From Candidatus Margulisiibacteriota bacterium (GTDB taxonomy: Bacteria; Margulisbacteria; Marinamargulisbacteria; UBA817), in contig JADHOE010000005.1 of NCBI GenBank assembly GCA_016779165.1, positions 1-52,086 on the forward strand: a DNA stretch of 52,086 bases. Reading direction: 5' to 3'. How positions within the stretch are numbered: position 1 is the first letter of the stretch; every line of letters begins with the position of its first letter. A program made the position numbers and the translations under genes. Below are positions 26,201 to 34,925 of this stretch, piece by piece. The notes under the pieces were generated by a model. It ran no database searches. It saw nothing but the letters and a program-made list of their open reading frames with translations, and had not been told where the DNA came from.

Positions 26201-26518
26201 ATCATTGCGACAAGAGGCACCTGCGATTACCTAAATCAACATGGCGTGAGCGCCGATTTTGTATTTAAAGTTAATGAGGGGCGGCCAAATGTGTTGGACG
26301 CACTCACCAATAATCAAATTCAAATGGTGATTAATACACCATCAACGGGCCAGTCTAGATTTGATGATGCCACCATTCGTCAGCATGCCTATAAATTAAA
26401 TGTCCCGGTGATTACCACCATGCAAGGGGCAAAATCAACCATTGAGGCCATGAACGAAGGATCACAAGACTCATTGGATGTTTGCTCACTGCAACACTAT
26501 TATGAACACGTATCGTAA
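23297..26518 (+). CDS. carB: Carbamoyl-phosphate synthase large subunit
   Basis: 1073 aa, full length. Two tandem ATP-grasp halves: the first begins [20 protein letters not shown], the second [20 protein letters not shown] (about residue 555). Each is followed by the typical [10 protein letters not shown] / [10 protein letters not shown] motif. The C-terminal about 140 residues form the MGS-like allosteric domain ([14 protein letters not shown]). It makes carbamoyl phosphate from bicarbonate, ATP and the ammonia from CarA. AGGAGG lies upstream of the ATG. The purF gene between carA and carB is an uncommon insertion. Confidence 0.98.
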   Translation: MPRRDDIKTILLIGSGPIIIGQACEFDYSGTQACKALREDGYRVVLMNSNPATIMTDPSIADATYVEPLTVPMLEKVIQKERPCAILPTLGGQTGLNLVMEASKAGILKQYNVELIGANEACIDKAEDRDKFKAAMKKIGCSVPLSKTAKTVEEALAHAKDLGFPCVIRPAFTLGGTGGGIAYNGEEVKEISRLGLDSSLIGEVLIEQSILGWKEYELEVMRDKNDNVVIVCAIENFDPMGVHTGDSITVAPAQTLTDAQYQELRNQSKKIIREIGVETGGSNIQFSVNPKNGDVIVIEMNPRVSRSSALASKATGFPIAKCAAKLAVGYTLDELKNDITTTTPASFEPTLDYCVVKIPRFNFDKFPASNNQLGVSMKSVGEVMAIGRTFKEAFQKACRSLEVKRFGFGMDGKDSKKDHISDDELKRLLSIPTPDRLFALPLAIQRGFTVDKMHQLSNIDPWFLQQLSDLVMESTALSLTPDSIRRAKELGFSDVQLAHLLQQTEDAIHSFCKDHHIQPTYKLVDTCAGEFEAKTPYYYSSYETLNEVQPSSNKKVMILGGGPNRIGQGIEFDYCCVHASMAIRDLGYESIMVNSNPETVSTDFDTSDRLYFEPLTVEDVCHIYNQEKPEGVIVQFGGQTPLNLSKQLASRGVTILGTSQDSIDIAEDRDRFSSLMNASGLLQPNHGIVHFSTDGFSESVCEVANRIGYPVVVRPSYVLGGAAMKVVNSDDELRTYLATSFLNYSDNALLIDQFLDDAIEIDVDAVSDGKKCVVAGIMQHIEEAGIHSGDSASVLPAFSLTPTMIQSIKDATSTIALSLNVIGLLNIQFAIQKDRLYVLEVNPRASRTVPFVSKATGVEWAKLATKIMLGETVDSLGIVECLPRHISVKESVFPFQRFPGMDTLLGPEMRSTGEVMGIAKTIGQAYLKSQMAAGQIIPRSGCMFISVRHSDKQKILPIARLIIGMGFSIIATRGTCDYLNQHGVSADFVFKVNEGRPNVLDALTNNQIQMVINTPSTGQSRFDDATIRQHAYKLNVPVITTMQGAKSTIEAMNEGSQDSLDVCSLQHYYEHVS

Positions 26519-28235
26519 TTCATTTATTCATACCATTAAAGAGGCGCCAAATGATGCGGAAGTGATATCGCATCAATTGATGATTCGATCCGGCATGATT
26601 CGAAAGGTAGCGTCTGGTATTTACAGCATTTTGCCACTGGGGCAACGTGTCTTCAGTAAGTTGAATACCATAATTCGAGAAGAAATGAATCAGATTGGTG
26701 CCGTGGAGTGCGACATGCCCCATATGGTGCCATCGGAGCTTTGGAAGACATCTGGGCGATGGAATGCTTATGGAAAGGAATTGCTTCGAATTACCGATCG
26801 GCACGACAGGGAATTTTGTTTTGGCCCTACCCACGAAGAGGTGATTACCGATTTGGTGTCATTTTACACCAAATCATACAAGCAATTGCCGGTGTTTTTG
26901 TATCAAATTCAAACCAAGTTTCGAGATGAAGTTCGCCCTCGGTTTGGCCTAATGCGGGGCCGTGAATTTTTAATGAAAGATGCGTATTCGTTTCATGAGT
27001 CCCGCGCATCATTAGACGATTGTTATCACCAATCCAAAGCCGCCTATAGAGCCATTTTTACACGTTGCGGCCTGCAATTTGTTGAGGCCAATGCTGATTC
27101 TGGTGCCATTGGGGGCGATGAATCCGTGGAGTTTTTAGTGGTCGCGGAATCTGGTGAAGATGAGGTTTTGGTTTGTGAATCAGCGGGTTATGCTGCAAAT
27201 GTTGAGGCGGCCCCCTGCCAACAAAACCAGTTTAACTTTGAAACTTCGGTACATGAAGTGCCTGCGTTTAAGGTAGTGGATACCCCCAAGGTACGAACCA
27301 TCGACGAGGTGGTTAAGTTTTTTGATTCTCCCGATGTTACGCCTGCCACTGTGTTAAAAAGCATATTGGTAATGACAAATGATTCACCCATTATGTGTTG
27401 TTTGGCGGGGGATAAACCATTAAATGAAACCAAATTGACCAAAGTGCTTGGTGCGCCGTTTCGGTTTGCAACCGATGACGAGGTGCGTGCCCATTGTGGG
27501 GCAAGTCCGGGGTTTATTGGCCCAGTGGGGCTGCCATCCAATATCCCCATTTATTTAGACTACTCGTTAGCCCAGTCGTTGACTTATGTATGTGGGGCCA
27601 ATCAGAACGATCGGCATTTGACATCGGTTAGCATTGTTCGCGACGTAAAATTGGCAACAACCAATAGCGTAATGGTGGACATTCGAAATGCCCAGGCAGG
27701 GGATGTTTATGAGTCACCAACTGGCGACCAACGCGGGACGTACACATCCCAACGCGGCATAGAGGTTGGCCATGTCTTTAAGCTGGGTACCAAGTATTCT
27801 CATGCAATGGGGGCGTGCTTTACCAATCAGCAGGGCAAGTTAACAGACTTTGAAATGGGTTGTTATGGCATTGGGGTTGGCCGAACCATAGCGGCCGCCA
27901 TCGAACAGTCTCACGATGAACATGGCATCATTTGGCCAGAGGAGTTGGCACCCTATGATGCTCTAATTATTAATTTAACCCCGAAAGACCCACATGTCTG
28001 CGATGCTGTACAAACAGTGCATGATTTTCTGGTTGGCCATGGCTTGGACGTTATTGTGGATGACCGGGCAGATTCCCCCGGTGTTAAATTTAAAGATGCC
28101 GATTTAATTGGCATTCCCCGGCACATTATTGTTGGAAAGCATGGCCTGTCATCTAACCATATCGAACTAAAGCACCGACGCACGGGTGAAAAAGTAATGG
28201 TCCCTTTTGATTCTTTGGACACCATTCTAAACTGA
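26502..28235 (+). CDS. proS: Prolyl-tRNA synthetase
   Basis: 577 aa from ATG 26502 ([16 protein letters not shown]), overlapping the carB end by 17 bases; an ATG at 26478 would add eight residues without family support. Class II motifs: [19 protein letters not shown] (motif 1), [20 protein letters not shown] (motif 2) and [16 protein letters not shown] (motif 3). A YbaK-type editing insertion (about residues 225-385, with [18 protein letters not shown]) separates motifs 2 and 3, as in the bacterial long form. It charges tRNA-Pro. Confidence 0.97.
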   Translation: MNTYRNSFIHTIKEAPNDAEVISHQLMIRSGMIRKVASGIYSILPLGQRVFSKLNTIIREEMNQIGAVECDMPHMVPSELWKTSGRWNAYGKELLRITDRHDREFCFGPTHEEVITDLVSFYTKSYKQLPVFLYQIQTKFRDEVRPRFGLMRGREFLMKDAYSFHESRASLDDCYHQSKAAYRAIFTRCGLQFVEANADSGAIGGDESVEFLVVAESGEDEVLVCESAGYAANVEAAPCQQNQFNFETSVHEVPAFKVVDTPKVRTIDEVVKFFDSPDVTPATVLKSILVMTNDSPIMCCLAGDKPLNETKLTKVLGAPFRFATDDEVRAHCGASPGFIGPVGLPSNIPIYLDYSLAQSLTYVCGANQNDRHLTSVSIVRDVKLATTNSVMVDIRNAQAGDVYESPTGDQRGTYTSQRGIEVGHVFKLGTKYSHAMGACFTNQQGKLTDFEMGCYGIGVGRTIAAAIEQSHDEHGIIWPEELAPYDALIINLTPKDPHVCDAVQTVHDFLVGHGLDVIVDDRADSPGVKFKDADLIGIPRHIIVGKHGLSSNHIELKHRRTGEKVMVPFDSLDTILN

Positions 28236-28240
28236 AGCGA

Positions 28241-28831
28241 ATGGCCACGGTTTTTTTTGTCTCAGCATTTGTATGGTTTCTGTTTATGTCAGAGCCGAAT
28301 TCAAAACCGGTGCCGCCACACCAGCCATCGCACTTGCGAATGGTTGAAGAAGCCAAGGGTGGCACCAAACAGAAACTGTTAACATTTATTCAGAAAAGTA
28401 ACCCCAAACTAAGCAAAGAAGACGGGGTTGAAATTGCCTATTGGATTGACGAATATTCAAAAAAGGAAGGGGTGGACCCCATGTTGGTGGCCGCCCTCAT
28501 TAACCGTGAATCGTCCTTCAATAAAGCCGCAATAAGTCAAACGGGAGCCAAGGGCCTTGGGCAAATCAAGTCGTTTAATTTTGATTCTTTGGGGATTGAT
28601 GACCCCTATAATATTAAACAAAATGTTCGTGGTACAGTGACGTACTTAAAGCATTTATTTACCTTGTGGAAGGGGTCGGCAAATAAAACTCGGCTCGCAT
28701 TGGCATCGTATTACCAAGGCCCAAACGCCACCAAAAAAAAACAGGACAATATGCCGGAGCACGTCACCAATTACGTGGATGATATTATCAAAAGGTACCA
28801 AGATTTAAACCCAAGTGCACGCTCACTTTAA
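28241..28831 (+). CDS. Membrane-anchored lytic transglycosylase (SLT domain)
   Basis: 196 aa. The N-terminal hydrophobic stretch ATVFFVSAFVWFLFM acts as a signal anchor, followed by a Pro-rich linker. The SLT goose-lysozyme-like domain has VDPMLVAALINRESSFN, with the catalytic Glu at about residue 91, then GAKGLGQIK and LASYYQGPN. It cleaves peptidoglycan between MurNAc and GlcNAc with anhydro ring formation. It starts 6 bases after proS, so probably the last gene of the carA transcript, with only an indirect functional link. Confidence 0.9.
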   Translation: MATVFFVSAFVWFLFMSEPNSKPVPPHQPSHLRMVEEAKGGTKQKLLTFIQKSNPKLSKEDGVEIAYWIDEYSKKEGVDPMLVAALINRESSFNKAAISQTGAKGLGQIKSFNFDSLGIDDPYNIKQNVRGTVTYLKHLFTLWKGSANKTRLALASYYQGPNATKKKQDNMPEHVTNYVDDIIKRYQDLNPSARSL

Positions 28832-28885
28832 GCGAGTTTTAATCGTTAATTGGCGCATCCTTCGTTTACAATTAAGTCGTTTTCT

Positions 28886-28891
28886 TATACT
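28886..28891 (+). promoter_or_regulatory. -10 box TATACT of rpsA
   Basis: TATACT at 28886-28891, with TTTACA 15 nt upstream as a possible -35 (spacer short). It implies a leader of about 65 nt before rpsA. Confidence 0.4.
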
Positions 28892-28906
28892 ATCCAATAC
28901 ATAAGG

Positions 28907-28954
28907 ATGACAGTGCATAATGCGAACGCGTATGCATTGCATTTAATACCATAA
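28907..28954 (+). CDS. Possible 15-codon leader peptide upstream of rpsA
   Basis: ATG 28907 opens a 15-codon frame (MTVHNANAYALHLIP) whose TAA runs straight into the GGAGG of rpsA. Its only purine-rich lead is AAGG directly next to the ATG, too close for normal initiation. The frame also spans an inverted repeat (TGCATA 28914-28919, TATGCA 28931-28936). It may be chance or a coupling device for S1 control. Confidence 0.25.
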   Translation: MTVHNANAYALHLIP

Positions 28955-28965
28955 GGAGGTTTATT

Positions 28966-30228
28966 ATGAGTGATACTCAAATGGATAACAATCAATCCCT
29001 TGACCAGTTGTCCCCTAATGCGGTTAAAGCCCCTCAAGAAACCACAGGAACAAAAATCGGAGAAATTAGTGAGTTTGAAAAAGCATTAATTGACGATGCG
29101 GTTTTGGATGCGCCCAGCAACGCGTCTTCTGAGGATAACCCTGAAGATGCGTCCTCACAGTCGATGTTGGATCAGGTGTTTGAGCAACATTTGTCGCAGG
29201 ACTTTAACGACTACAATGAAGGGGATATTGTAAAAGCCAGGGTTCGAATGGTAAAAAAGGCCGGCGTTCTGGTTGATTTCTCGTACAAGTCCGATGGGTT
29301 TATTCCGTCAAATGAAATTTCGGCTGCATTGGAAACTGAGCTTGAGGAAGGGCTTGAGTTTCATGCCATGATTCAAAAACTTGAAACCAAGGAAGGCTAC
29401 TCATTATTGTCCGAAACCAATGCAAGGGCTGAAATGGTTTGGGATGACTTTTTTGAAATGATGAACCGAAAAGAAGTGGTTGAGGTTGACATTAAAAAAT
29501 TAAATCAAAAAGGCTACTTGGTGAATTACGAAGGCGTTTCAGGGTTTCTTCATGCAGAGGAAGGGGATACTTTTGCTGAAGGTGATCGTGTCCAAGCGTG
29601 CATAATTAATGTCGATAAACGGCGACGAAAAGTGTTGTTCTCAAGCCGAAACATACAGCACATGCTGAATAAGCGAGAAGATGCGGCTAAGTTTTTTGAA
29701 ACATTGGCACCAGGGGATCGTTTAACAGGTACCATTAGTGGAATAAAACGATTTGGAGTCTTTGTGAATTGTGGGTTAGCTGAAGGATTGGTTCACATAT
29801 CTGAAATTTCATGGCGTCGCATTTCTCATCCATCGGACGTTGTTTCCTTGGATCAAGAAGTAACCGTAGAAGTTTTGGCTGTCGATAAAGACCAAGGCAA
29901 GTTATCGTTGGGCATGAAGCAGTTGACCCCAGACCCTTGGGCAACCATTGATTCTGACTATGAAATTGGTCAAGAGGTTGAGGGTACTGTCGTTCGAATC
30001 ATTGATTTCGGTGCATTCGTTCTTATTGGCGATGATTTGGAAGGGTTGGTTCATATTTCTGAAGTGGCTACCAAACGCATTAAAGATTTATCAGAGGTCT
30101 TGGTTGTTGGTGATAAAGTCAATGTGAAAATTATAAAAATAACCAAGCACGATCAAAAAATTGGATTGTCGCTTAAACATGTTGATCAACAAAATACAGA
30201 CTTAATTGCCCGCATTGACGCCATTTAG
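28966..30228 (+). CDS. rpsA: 30S ribosomal protein S1
   Basis: 420 aa with a perfect TAAGGAGG ribosome binding site. An acidic, Ser-rich N-terminus of about 80 residues precedes four S1 (OB-fold) repeats: GDIVKARVRMVKKAGVLVDF, then the divergent EVVEVDIKKLNQKGYLVNYE, GDRLTGTISGIKRFGVFVNC and GQEVEGTVVRIIDFGAFVLI. Proteobacterial S1 has six repeats; four is the Firmicutes-like count. It helps bind mRNA to the 30S subunit. That fits oddly with the many SD-less starts seen here. Its tail overlaps the next gene. Confidence 0.95.
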   Translation: MSDTQMDNNQSLDQLSPNAVKAPQETTGTKIGEISEFEKALIDDAVLDAPSNASSEDNPEDASSQSMLDQVFEQHLSQDFNDYNEGDIVKARVRMVKKAGVLVDFSYKSDGFIPSNEISAALETELEEGLEFHAMIQKLETKEGYSLLSETNARAEMVWDDFFEMMNRKEVVEVDIKKLNQKGYLVNYEGVSGFLHAEEGDTFAEGDRVQACIINVDKRRRKVLFSSRNIQHMLNKREDAAKFFETLAPGDRLTGTISGIKRFGVFVNCGLAEGLVHISEISWRRISHPSDVVSLDQEVTVEVLAVDKDQGKLSLGMKQLTPDPWATIDSDYEIGQEVEGTVVRIIDFGAFVLIGDDLEGLVHISEVATKRIKDLSEVLVVGDKVNVKIIKITKHDQKIGLSLKHVDQQNTDLIARIDAI

Positions 30229-31018
30229 TTGGCCATTATTTAAAAAAAAAGCCCCGGTTATTGGCATTGCCCTTGGGGGAGGGGCAGCTAGGGGAATTGC
30301 TCATTTGGGTGTTCTTCTTGCTTTGGAAGAGCTGAATGCTCCGATTCATATGATATCGGGGGTCAGCTCAGGGGCATTAATTGGGGGGCTGTATGCTGCT
30401 GGGGTGCCAGTGAAATCATTGATTTCCCGATTATCGTCATTGAATTGGCGATCTTTCACGTCGTTTCATTTATCAAAGCGGGGGATGGTTTCATCTGCAC
30501 GCATCCAAGCGTTGGTTGAGTCATTTGTTGGTAAAATAGAGGTTCAGCAATGCCCCATTCCTTTTTTGCCAGTTGCTACCAATATTTGCTCGGGGGAATC
30601 TCGGGTATTTTACCAAAGCGCGCACCGCCTGTCAGTGGTGATTAGAGCCAGCGTTTCGTTTCCTGGAGTGTACCCCCCGGTTCCCATTGACGATGGCCAT
30701 TATATTGACGGTGGCGTGAATCAAAATGTGCCAGTTGCGCCCTTAATTGACCATGGTGCCACCCAAACAGTTGGCGTTGATGTGATTCCACATTTGACAA
30801 TTGACAATGTACCAACACACATTCCCTTGATTGTGGATCGCGCATTGGATTTAATGCTAGTGAATCAACACCGCCATAATCCTGCCCCAGATCTTTTGCT
30901 GTGCCCCTTAAAATCCCAGGTGTCGTCATTTGACATGAAGGCGTATCATCAATTGGTGGAATGGGGGTATCAATCGGTAATGGCGCATCGGGCATGGTTT
31001 GGGCAATGGCGCCAGTGA
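30206..31018 (+). CDS. Patatin-like phospholipase
   Basis: 270 aa starting with TTG 30206 (or TTG 30215), inside the end of rpsA; no ATG start lies near. The oxyanion loop GIALGGGAARGIAHLG, nucleophile elbow GVSSG (Ser near 54) and the catalytic Asp in YIDGGVNQNVP form the Ser-Asp dyad of patatin lipases of the RssA/YchK type. It lacks a signal peptide, so it is likely cytoplasmic and acts on acyl lipids at the membrane. No fused POTRA or barrel (as in PlpD) is present. A barrel protein at 42683 is too far away to be taken as a partner. Confidence 0.88.
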   Translation: MPALTPFSWPLFKKKAPVIGIALGGGAARGIAHLGVLLALEELNAPIHMISGVSSGALIGGLYAAGVPVKSLISRLSSLNWRSFTSFHLSKRGMVSSARIQALVESFVGKIEVQQCPIPFLPVATNICSGESRVFYQSAHRLSVVIRASVSFPGVYPPVPIDDGHYIDGGVNQNVPVAPLIDHGATQTVGVDVIPHLTIDNVPTHIPLIVDRALDLMLVNQHRHNPAPDLLLCPLKSQVSSFDMKAYHQLVEWGYQSVMAHRAWFGQWRQ

Positions 31019-31026
31019 ATCATCTA

Positions 31027-31056
31027 TTGACCTCAAAATCCTGATGACGGTATAAT
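31027..31056 (+). promoter_or_regulatory. Promoter of the rpsP operon (TTGACC-N18-TATAAT)
   Basis: TTGACC at 31027-31032, an 18-nt spacer and TATAAT at 31051-31056. The GTG of rpsP follows 41 nt later behind GGAGG. Confidence 0.7.
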
Positions 31057-31097
31057 GCAACCATTATAGAATATTGTGGGTTTAATGGAGGTACTCA

Positions 31098-31403
31098 GTG
31101 GTTAAAATACGTTTAATGAGAAAAGGCAGAAAAAAGAAACCATTATATCGAATTGTTGTTATTGAGGATTCTTGCCAAAGAGATGGTCGCACCATTGAAG
31201 ATATTGGTACGTACAACCCGCACACAGAGCCATCAACGGTGACTGTGAAAGAAGATAGGGTTAACCACTGGATATCGGTCGGTGCACAACCAACCAATAC
31301 CGTGAATCGGTTATTGTCATCATTTGGTATTACTGAATATGTACCGGCGAATTCCTCAAATCAGAAAGTAGCCAAGAAAGAACGAAAGTCAAACGACGCC
31401 TAA
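31098..31403 (+). CDS. rpsP: 30S ribosomal protein S16
   Basis: 101 aa, GTG start behind GGAGGT. The N-terminus VKIRLMRKGRKKKPLYRIVV and the segment RDGRTIEDIGTYNPHTEP are diagnostic of S16. It heads the conserved rpsP-khpA-ylqD-trmD-rplS cluster, and the promoter is clear. The C-terminal tail is Lys/Ser-rich. Confidence 0.97.
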   Translation: MVKIRLMRKGRKKKPLYRIVVIEDSCQRDGRTIEDIGTYNPHTEPSTVTVKEDRVNHWISVGAQPTNTVNRLLSSFGITEYVPANSSNQKVAKKERKSNDA

Positions 31404-31416
31404 CAAGGAGCATTTC

Positions 31417-31656
31417 ATGAAAGAATTAGTGGAATATATTGTTCGATCCCTTGTGGATAATCCTGAGGATGTATCTGTAAATGAAACATCTGGTTCAAGT
31501 GTGATTATTTTAGAAATCAGTGTGGGCTCAACTGATATTGGCAAGGTGATTGGAAAAGAAGGACGTATTGCCAATGCTATTCGAACCATTGTGAAGGCCG
31601 CCGCTGCCAAGAGCGATAAAAAAGTAACTGTTGAAATTTTAACCAGCGACGAGTGA
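31417..31656 (+). CDS. khpA: KH-domain RNA-binding protein KhpA (YlqC)
   Basis: 79 aa, single KH domain with the GxxG loop in GKVIGKEGRIANAIRTIV. KhpA/KhpB chaperone small RNAs and affect cell elongation in Gram-positives. The position between rpsP and ylqD matches Bacillus ylqC. AAGGAG precedes the ATG. Confidence 0.93.
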   Translation: MKELVEYIVRSLVDNPEDVSVNETSGSSVIILEISVGSTDIGKVIGKEGRIANAIRTIVKAAAAKSDKKVTVEILTSDE

Positions 31657-32033
31657 GTATCAACCTTAAGCGTATGGCTCATGTTCAAGTAATCATGAGC
31701 GATTCATTTAAAAAGCAGTACATCGCATTATTAAACCAATTTTTGGAAACTTTAAATTCAACCATTGATGGCTATATTAAGGCAAAGGAAGCGCATAAGG
31801 GGAATCCATCGTTTATCGTATTTATTGAAAAAAAAATCAATGAGTCATTGCTTAAGACGGAACAATTTCAAGATCAAATTTCAGCCGCAAAAAAATGTGA
31901 GGTTGGATCTCCATTTTTGGTGTCGCAACTCGAAGGGTTTGCCCCAGTAGCGGTGGATGACGGTATCATGCAGGTTTTAAGCCCTATTGTTATTCAGTCA
32001 GATGGAAAAAAAGTAACCGATATTTTGGGCTAA
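31653..32033 (+). CDS. YlqD family protein
   Basis: The GTG at 31653 overlaps the khpA stop; the Met at 31674 (MAHVQVIMSDSFKKQY) is an equally good start. From 31653 it is 126 aa. The layout resembles YlqD: a short N-terminal beta strand, a long helical middle, and a C-terminal beta unit after GSPFLVSQLEGFAPVAV, ending SPIVIQSDGKKVTDILG. Similar endings (beta strand, Gly-x-Val-x-x-Ile) are found in Bacillus and cyanobacterial YlqD. The position after khpA is the same as in Bacillus. Function is unknown. rimM, normally next, is missing. Confidence 0.7.
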   Translation: MSINLKRMAHVQVIMSDSFKKQYIALLNQFLETLNSTIDGYIKAKEAHKGNPSFIVFIEKKINESLLKTEQFQDQISAAKKCEVGSPFLVSQLEGFAPVAVDDGIMQVLSPIVIQSDGKKVTDILG

Positions 32034-32034
32034 G

Positions 32035-32763
32035 ATGCGATTTTCGTTTTTGTCGTTGTATGCGGATGCGGTTGCGACCTTTTTTAACCGAGGGATTTTG
32101 CATCGCGCCATAGATGCAGGGGTAATATCACTCTCAGCCATTCAATGGCGTAATTATGCATCGCCCCCTCACTTTAGTGTGGATGATGCCCCATTTTCGA
32201 ATAAAAAAGGCATGTTATTGAGGTATGACGTGTTGCATAAGGCTTTGTCCGATGCTCCATCCGATGCGGTATTTGTAATGCCTGACCCAAAAGGGCCGCC
32301 ATTTAACCACCAGCATGCACAGCGTTTATGCCAGCATTCCCATGTGTTTTTTATTTCACCGGCCTACGAGGGAGTGGATGCCCGTATTCACGATGCATTT
32401 CCTATTCAACAATATTCCTTGGGGGATTTTATTATTCCAAATGGTGATTCTGCATGCATGATCATGGCGGAGGCCATTGCGCGCTATATTCCTGGCGTGG
32501 TTGGCAATGGGGATTGTATTGAAGATGATTCAATATTATCTGGGCTATTGGAATGCCCTCAATTTACGGCGCCCCGAAGGGTTGACCAATTTGATGTTCC
32601 GGAGGTATTGTTATCTGGACATCATCACCATATTCAAACGTGGAAAATGATGCAAAGTTTACGTCAAACATTATTTTGTAGACCTGATTTACTGAATCGG
32701 TTCTCATTTGATAAAACTTTGGTTAAAATGATAGATCAGATAATTATGGAGGAAGCAGCATGA
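32035..32763 (+). CDS. trmD: tRNA (guanine-N1)-methyltransferase TrmD, divergent
   Basis: 242 aa. TrmD forms m1G37 next to the anticodon and prevents +1 frameshifting. Recognisable: RFSFLSLYADAV, YEGVDARI, ARYIPGVVGN with the conserved Arg, DDSILSGLLECPQF with the catalytic Asp, and VPEVLLSGHHHHI. Several glycine motifs of the SAM-binding knot differ: DDxPxGGGxGM is DDAPFSNKKGM here, CGRYEG is SPAYEG, and TGGE is PNGD. It is still the only TrmD candidate in its conserved position between ylqD and rplS (ATGA overlap). Confidence 0.9.
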   Translation: MRFSFLSLYADAVATFFNRGILHRAIDAGVISLSAIQWRNYASPPHFSVDDAPFSNKKGMLLRYDVLHKALSDAPSDAVFVMPDPKGPPFNHQHAQRLCQHSHVFFISPAYEGVDARIHDAFPIQQYSLGDFIIPNGDSACMIMAEAIARYIPGVVGNGDCIEDDSILSGLLECPQFTAPRRVDQFDVPEVLLSGHHHHIQTWKMMQSLRQTLFCRPDLLNRFSFDKTLVKMIDQIIMEEAA

Positions 32764-33113
32764 ATCATCTTATTGAGGCCTTTGAGAAAAGCCAAGTGGC
32801 AGACACCAATTTCCCAACGGTTGGGGTTGGTGACACCGTTATTGTTCACAAAGAAATTAGTGAAGGTAAAAAAACACGGATTCAGCGCTTTCAAGGGTTG
32901 ATTATTAAACAAACAGGGGCCTATTCTCGAAAATCAATTACCCTTCGAAAAATTGTGGATGGCATTGGTGTAGAAAAATCGTTTATCTTGGCATCCCCCT
33001 TGGTTAAAAACATTGAAGTGGTGAGTAAAGGGCAACCCAGACGTGCACGATTACACTACTTAAGGGATCGAAAAGGAAAAGCCGCATTACGAGTTAAAAA
33101 GCTTGGCAATTAA
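32760..33113 (+). CDS. rplS: 50S ribosomal protein L19
   Basis: 117 aa. Conserved segments GDTVIVHKEISEGKKTRIQ, FQGLIIKQTGAYSRKSITLR, GVEKSFILASPLV and RARLHYLRDRKGKAAL identify L19, at the 30S-50S interface. GGAGG lies inside the trmD end, and the start overlaps the trmD stop. Confidence 0.97.
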   Translation: MNHLIEAFEKSQVADTNFPTVGVGDTVIVHKEISEGKKTRIQRFQGLIIKQTGAYSRKSITLRKIVDGIGVEKSFILASPLVKNIEVVSKGQPRRARLHYLRDRKGKAALRVKKLGN

Positions 33114-34104
33114 TGCCGCAGTTTTGGGGGTGACTGGGTACACAGGCCAGGCACTTATTCGCCTGTTACACAACCACCCTGTATTTAACATAGTCAAGTT
33201 AATTTCAACCAGTCAGCATGGGCCATACCACCAGATGGTGCCTGAGTTTTTTGATGTATCTCTGCCATTGGTCCAATTGTATGATGTCGATCAGTTTGAT
33301 GGCATAGATATTGTATTTTTAGCGGTTCCTCATACCAAGGCCATGGCCATTGTTTCGCCATTAATGACGCGCTACCCAGCGTTAAAAATTGTCGACCTAT
33401 CGGCAGACTTTCGATTGACTGCCCCCAAGGTTTATGAATCGACCTACGGGGTGAGCCACTCAGCTAGCATCCTATTGGCGGAGGCTGTTTATGGGGTGCC
33501 GGAACAGCATTTCTCTGCCATTTCTAATGCGCGTTTGTGCGCCAACCCAGGCTGTTATGCTACGGCCATGATTTTAGGACTGCTGCCCTTGGTTGGGCGT
33601 GTTGATGCCAATGCCCCAATTGTGATTGATGCCAAATCTGGGGTGTCTGGTGCTGGTAAGCAACCAAAGCCCGCATCGATGTTTTGTGAAGTGCATGATC
33701 AATTGTCTGCATATGCCACAGGGGAGCACCGTCATTCTGCAGAACTTGTTCAAGAAACAGGGTTTCAAAATGCATTGTTTTCTCCCCATTTGGTGCCCAT
33801 GGACCGTGGCATTGAATCTGCCATTTATATTCATAATCCCGATATAGGGGATTCTGTAACGCAGTGGTACCAAGACCATTACCGTGCCCACCCGTTTGTT
33901 ACAGTGATGGACACCAACACACAGGTATCCACATCACTAGTGACTGGAACCAATCATTGCGTAATTATTTGCAAGCCAATGGGCGATTGGGTGGTGGTGT
34001 TTTCATTGATTGATAACTTAATGAAAGGTGCCAGTAGCCAAGCCGTTCAAAATGCAAACATTATGTGTGGCTTGGACCAAACCACTGGCCTAAACTTTAA
34101 ATAG
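33103..34104 (+). CDS. argC: N-acetyl-gamma-glutamyl-phosphate reductase
   Basis: 333 aa from TTG 33103, which overlaps the rplS stop by 11 bases. ArgC reduces N-acetylglutamyl phosphate (the ArgB product) to the semialdehyde. It has AAVLGVTGYTGQALIRLL (NADP-binding), CANPGCYATAMILGLLPL with the catalytic Cys, and GEHRHSAE. It is separate from the argBFGH cluster 2.6 kb downstream and attached to the ribosomal operon. Its last 15 bases overlap the convergent VIT gene. Confidence 0.95.
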   Translation: MAINAAVLGVTGYTGQALIRLLHNHPVFNIVKLISTSQHGPYHQMVPEFFDVSLPLVQLYDVDQFDGIDIVFLAVPHTKAMAIVSPLMTRYPALKIVDLSADFRLTAPKVYESTYGVSHSASILLAEAVYGVPEQHFSAISNARLCANPGCYATAMILGLLPLVGRVDANAPIVIDAKSGVSGAGKQPKPASMFCEVHDQLSAYATGEHRHSAELVQETGFQNALFSPHLVPMDRGIESAIYIHNPDIGDSVTQWYQDHYRAHPFVTVMDTNTQVSTSLVTGTNHCVIICKPMGDWVVVFSLIDNLMKGASSQAVQNANIMCGLDQTTGLNFK

Positions 34105-34827
34105 CAACCCCACTATATACGCTAAAATGGCTGCGGTGCCGCCAATAACCAATGTTTCGATTATTGATATTATGTACGAGTCTTTTGTTGCAAAGGCCCG
34201 AAATGAACCCAACAATGCCAAGGCCCCAACGGTAAACAATGAGGAATATACAAATGTGGTGGATGGATCGGTGGTTAGAAAATAGGGGATCAGTGGAATA
34301 AACCCAAAAAATACAAAGGATGAAAACGTGGCCAGGCCGCAGTACAGCGGACTATCCCCTTCAGGATTATTCATATCGCATTCATGTTGCACCATGAACT
34401 TTACCCAAAAGTCTGAGTTTTTGGAAACAATTTGGGTTAATTTTTTAGAGTCTTCTTTGTTAAACCCTTGGTTTTGAAATAACAATTCGGTTTCTTCAAT
34501 TTCATAATCAAAGGCGGTTTGTGTTTCGTGCAATTCTTTTTCGTAGTAGTTGCGAAATAGTTTTTTTTCGGATCGAATGGATAAATAATTGCCCAGGCCC
34601 ATGGCCGCGCCATCAGCAAATAAGTTGGCAAGCCCAAATAACAGCACCGTTACAATTGAAAAGTTGAGGGAATGCTCACCAATATTGGCCCCTGAAAACC
34701 CTGCGACAACAGCAAATGTGGTGACAATGCCATCGTTCCCACCATAAACAAATTCTTTTAGGTACGTTGAGAATGGGGAAATATTATGTTCATTTTCAAT
34801 ATGAGTTTTTAGTGTTTGGTTATTCAT
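34090..34827 (-). CDS. VIT1/CCC1 family iron/manganese transporter
   Basis: 245 aa from ATG 34827 (MNNQTLKTHIENEH); an upstream Met at 34857 is possible. KEFVYGGNDGIVTTFAVVAGF is the first-helix signature of the family, followed by SIVTVLLFGLANLFADGAAM. A cytoplasmic Glu-rich helical metal-binding stretch comes next (RNYYEKELHETQTAFDYEIE), then about three more membrane helices. Members export or store Fe2+ or Mn2+. The predicted -10 (TACACT) lies 7 nt before the ATG. Divergent from cstA. Confidence 0.9.
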   Translation of the reverse strand: MNNQTLKTHIENEHNISPFSTYLKEFVYGGNDGIVTTFAVVAGFSGANIGEHSLNFSIVTVLLFGLANLFADGAAMGLGNYLSIRSEKKLFRNYYEKELHETQTAFDYEIEETELLFQNQGFNKEDSKKLTQIVSKNSDFWVKFMVQHECDMNNPEGDSPLYCGLATFSSFVFFGFIPLIPYFLTTDPSTTFVYSSLFTVGALALLGSFRAFATKDSYIISIIETLVIGGTAAILAYIVGLLFKV

Positions 34828-34890
34828 AATAACCAGTGTACATGATTGGTATAGCAAACTCTATGAGTGTTTGAATGCTTCTGTAATCAA

Positions 34891-34919
34891 TTGACGGGCG
34901 TTGGTCCAATTAATACACT
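34891..34919 (+). promoter_or_regulatory. Promoter of the CstA-type gene (TTGACG-N17-TACACT), leaderless spacing
   Basis: TTGACG at 34891-34896, 17-nt spacer, TACACT at 34914-34919, then exactly 6 nt (TAAGCA) and the ATG at 34926. It is the best example of the leaderless arrangement in the window because both promoter boxes are good. Confidence 0.65.
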
Positions 34920-34925
34920 TAAGCA

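Noticed and set aside
31085-31105. Mini frame (ATG GAG GTA CTC AGT GGT TAA) over the rpsP start
   Set aside because: Six codons formed from the Shine-Dalgarno and start region; chance is the simplest explanation.
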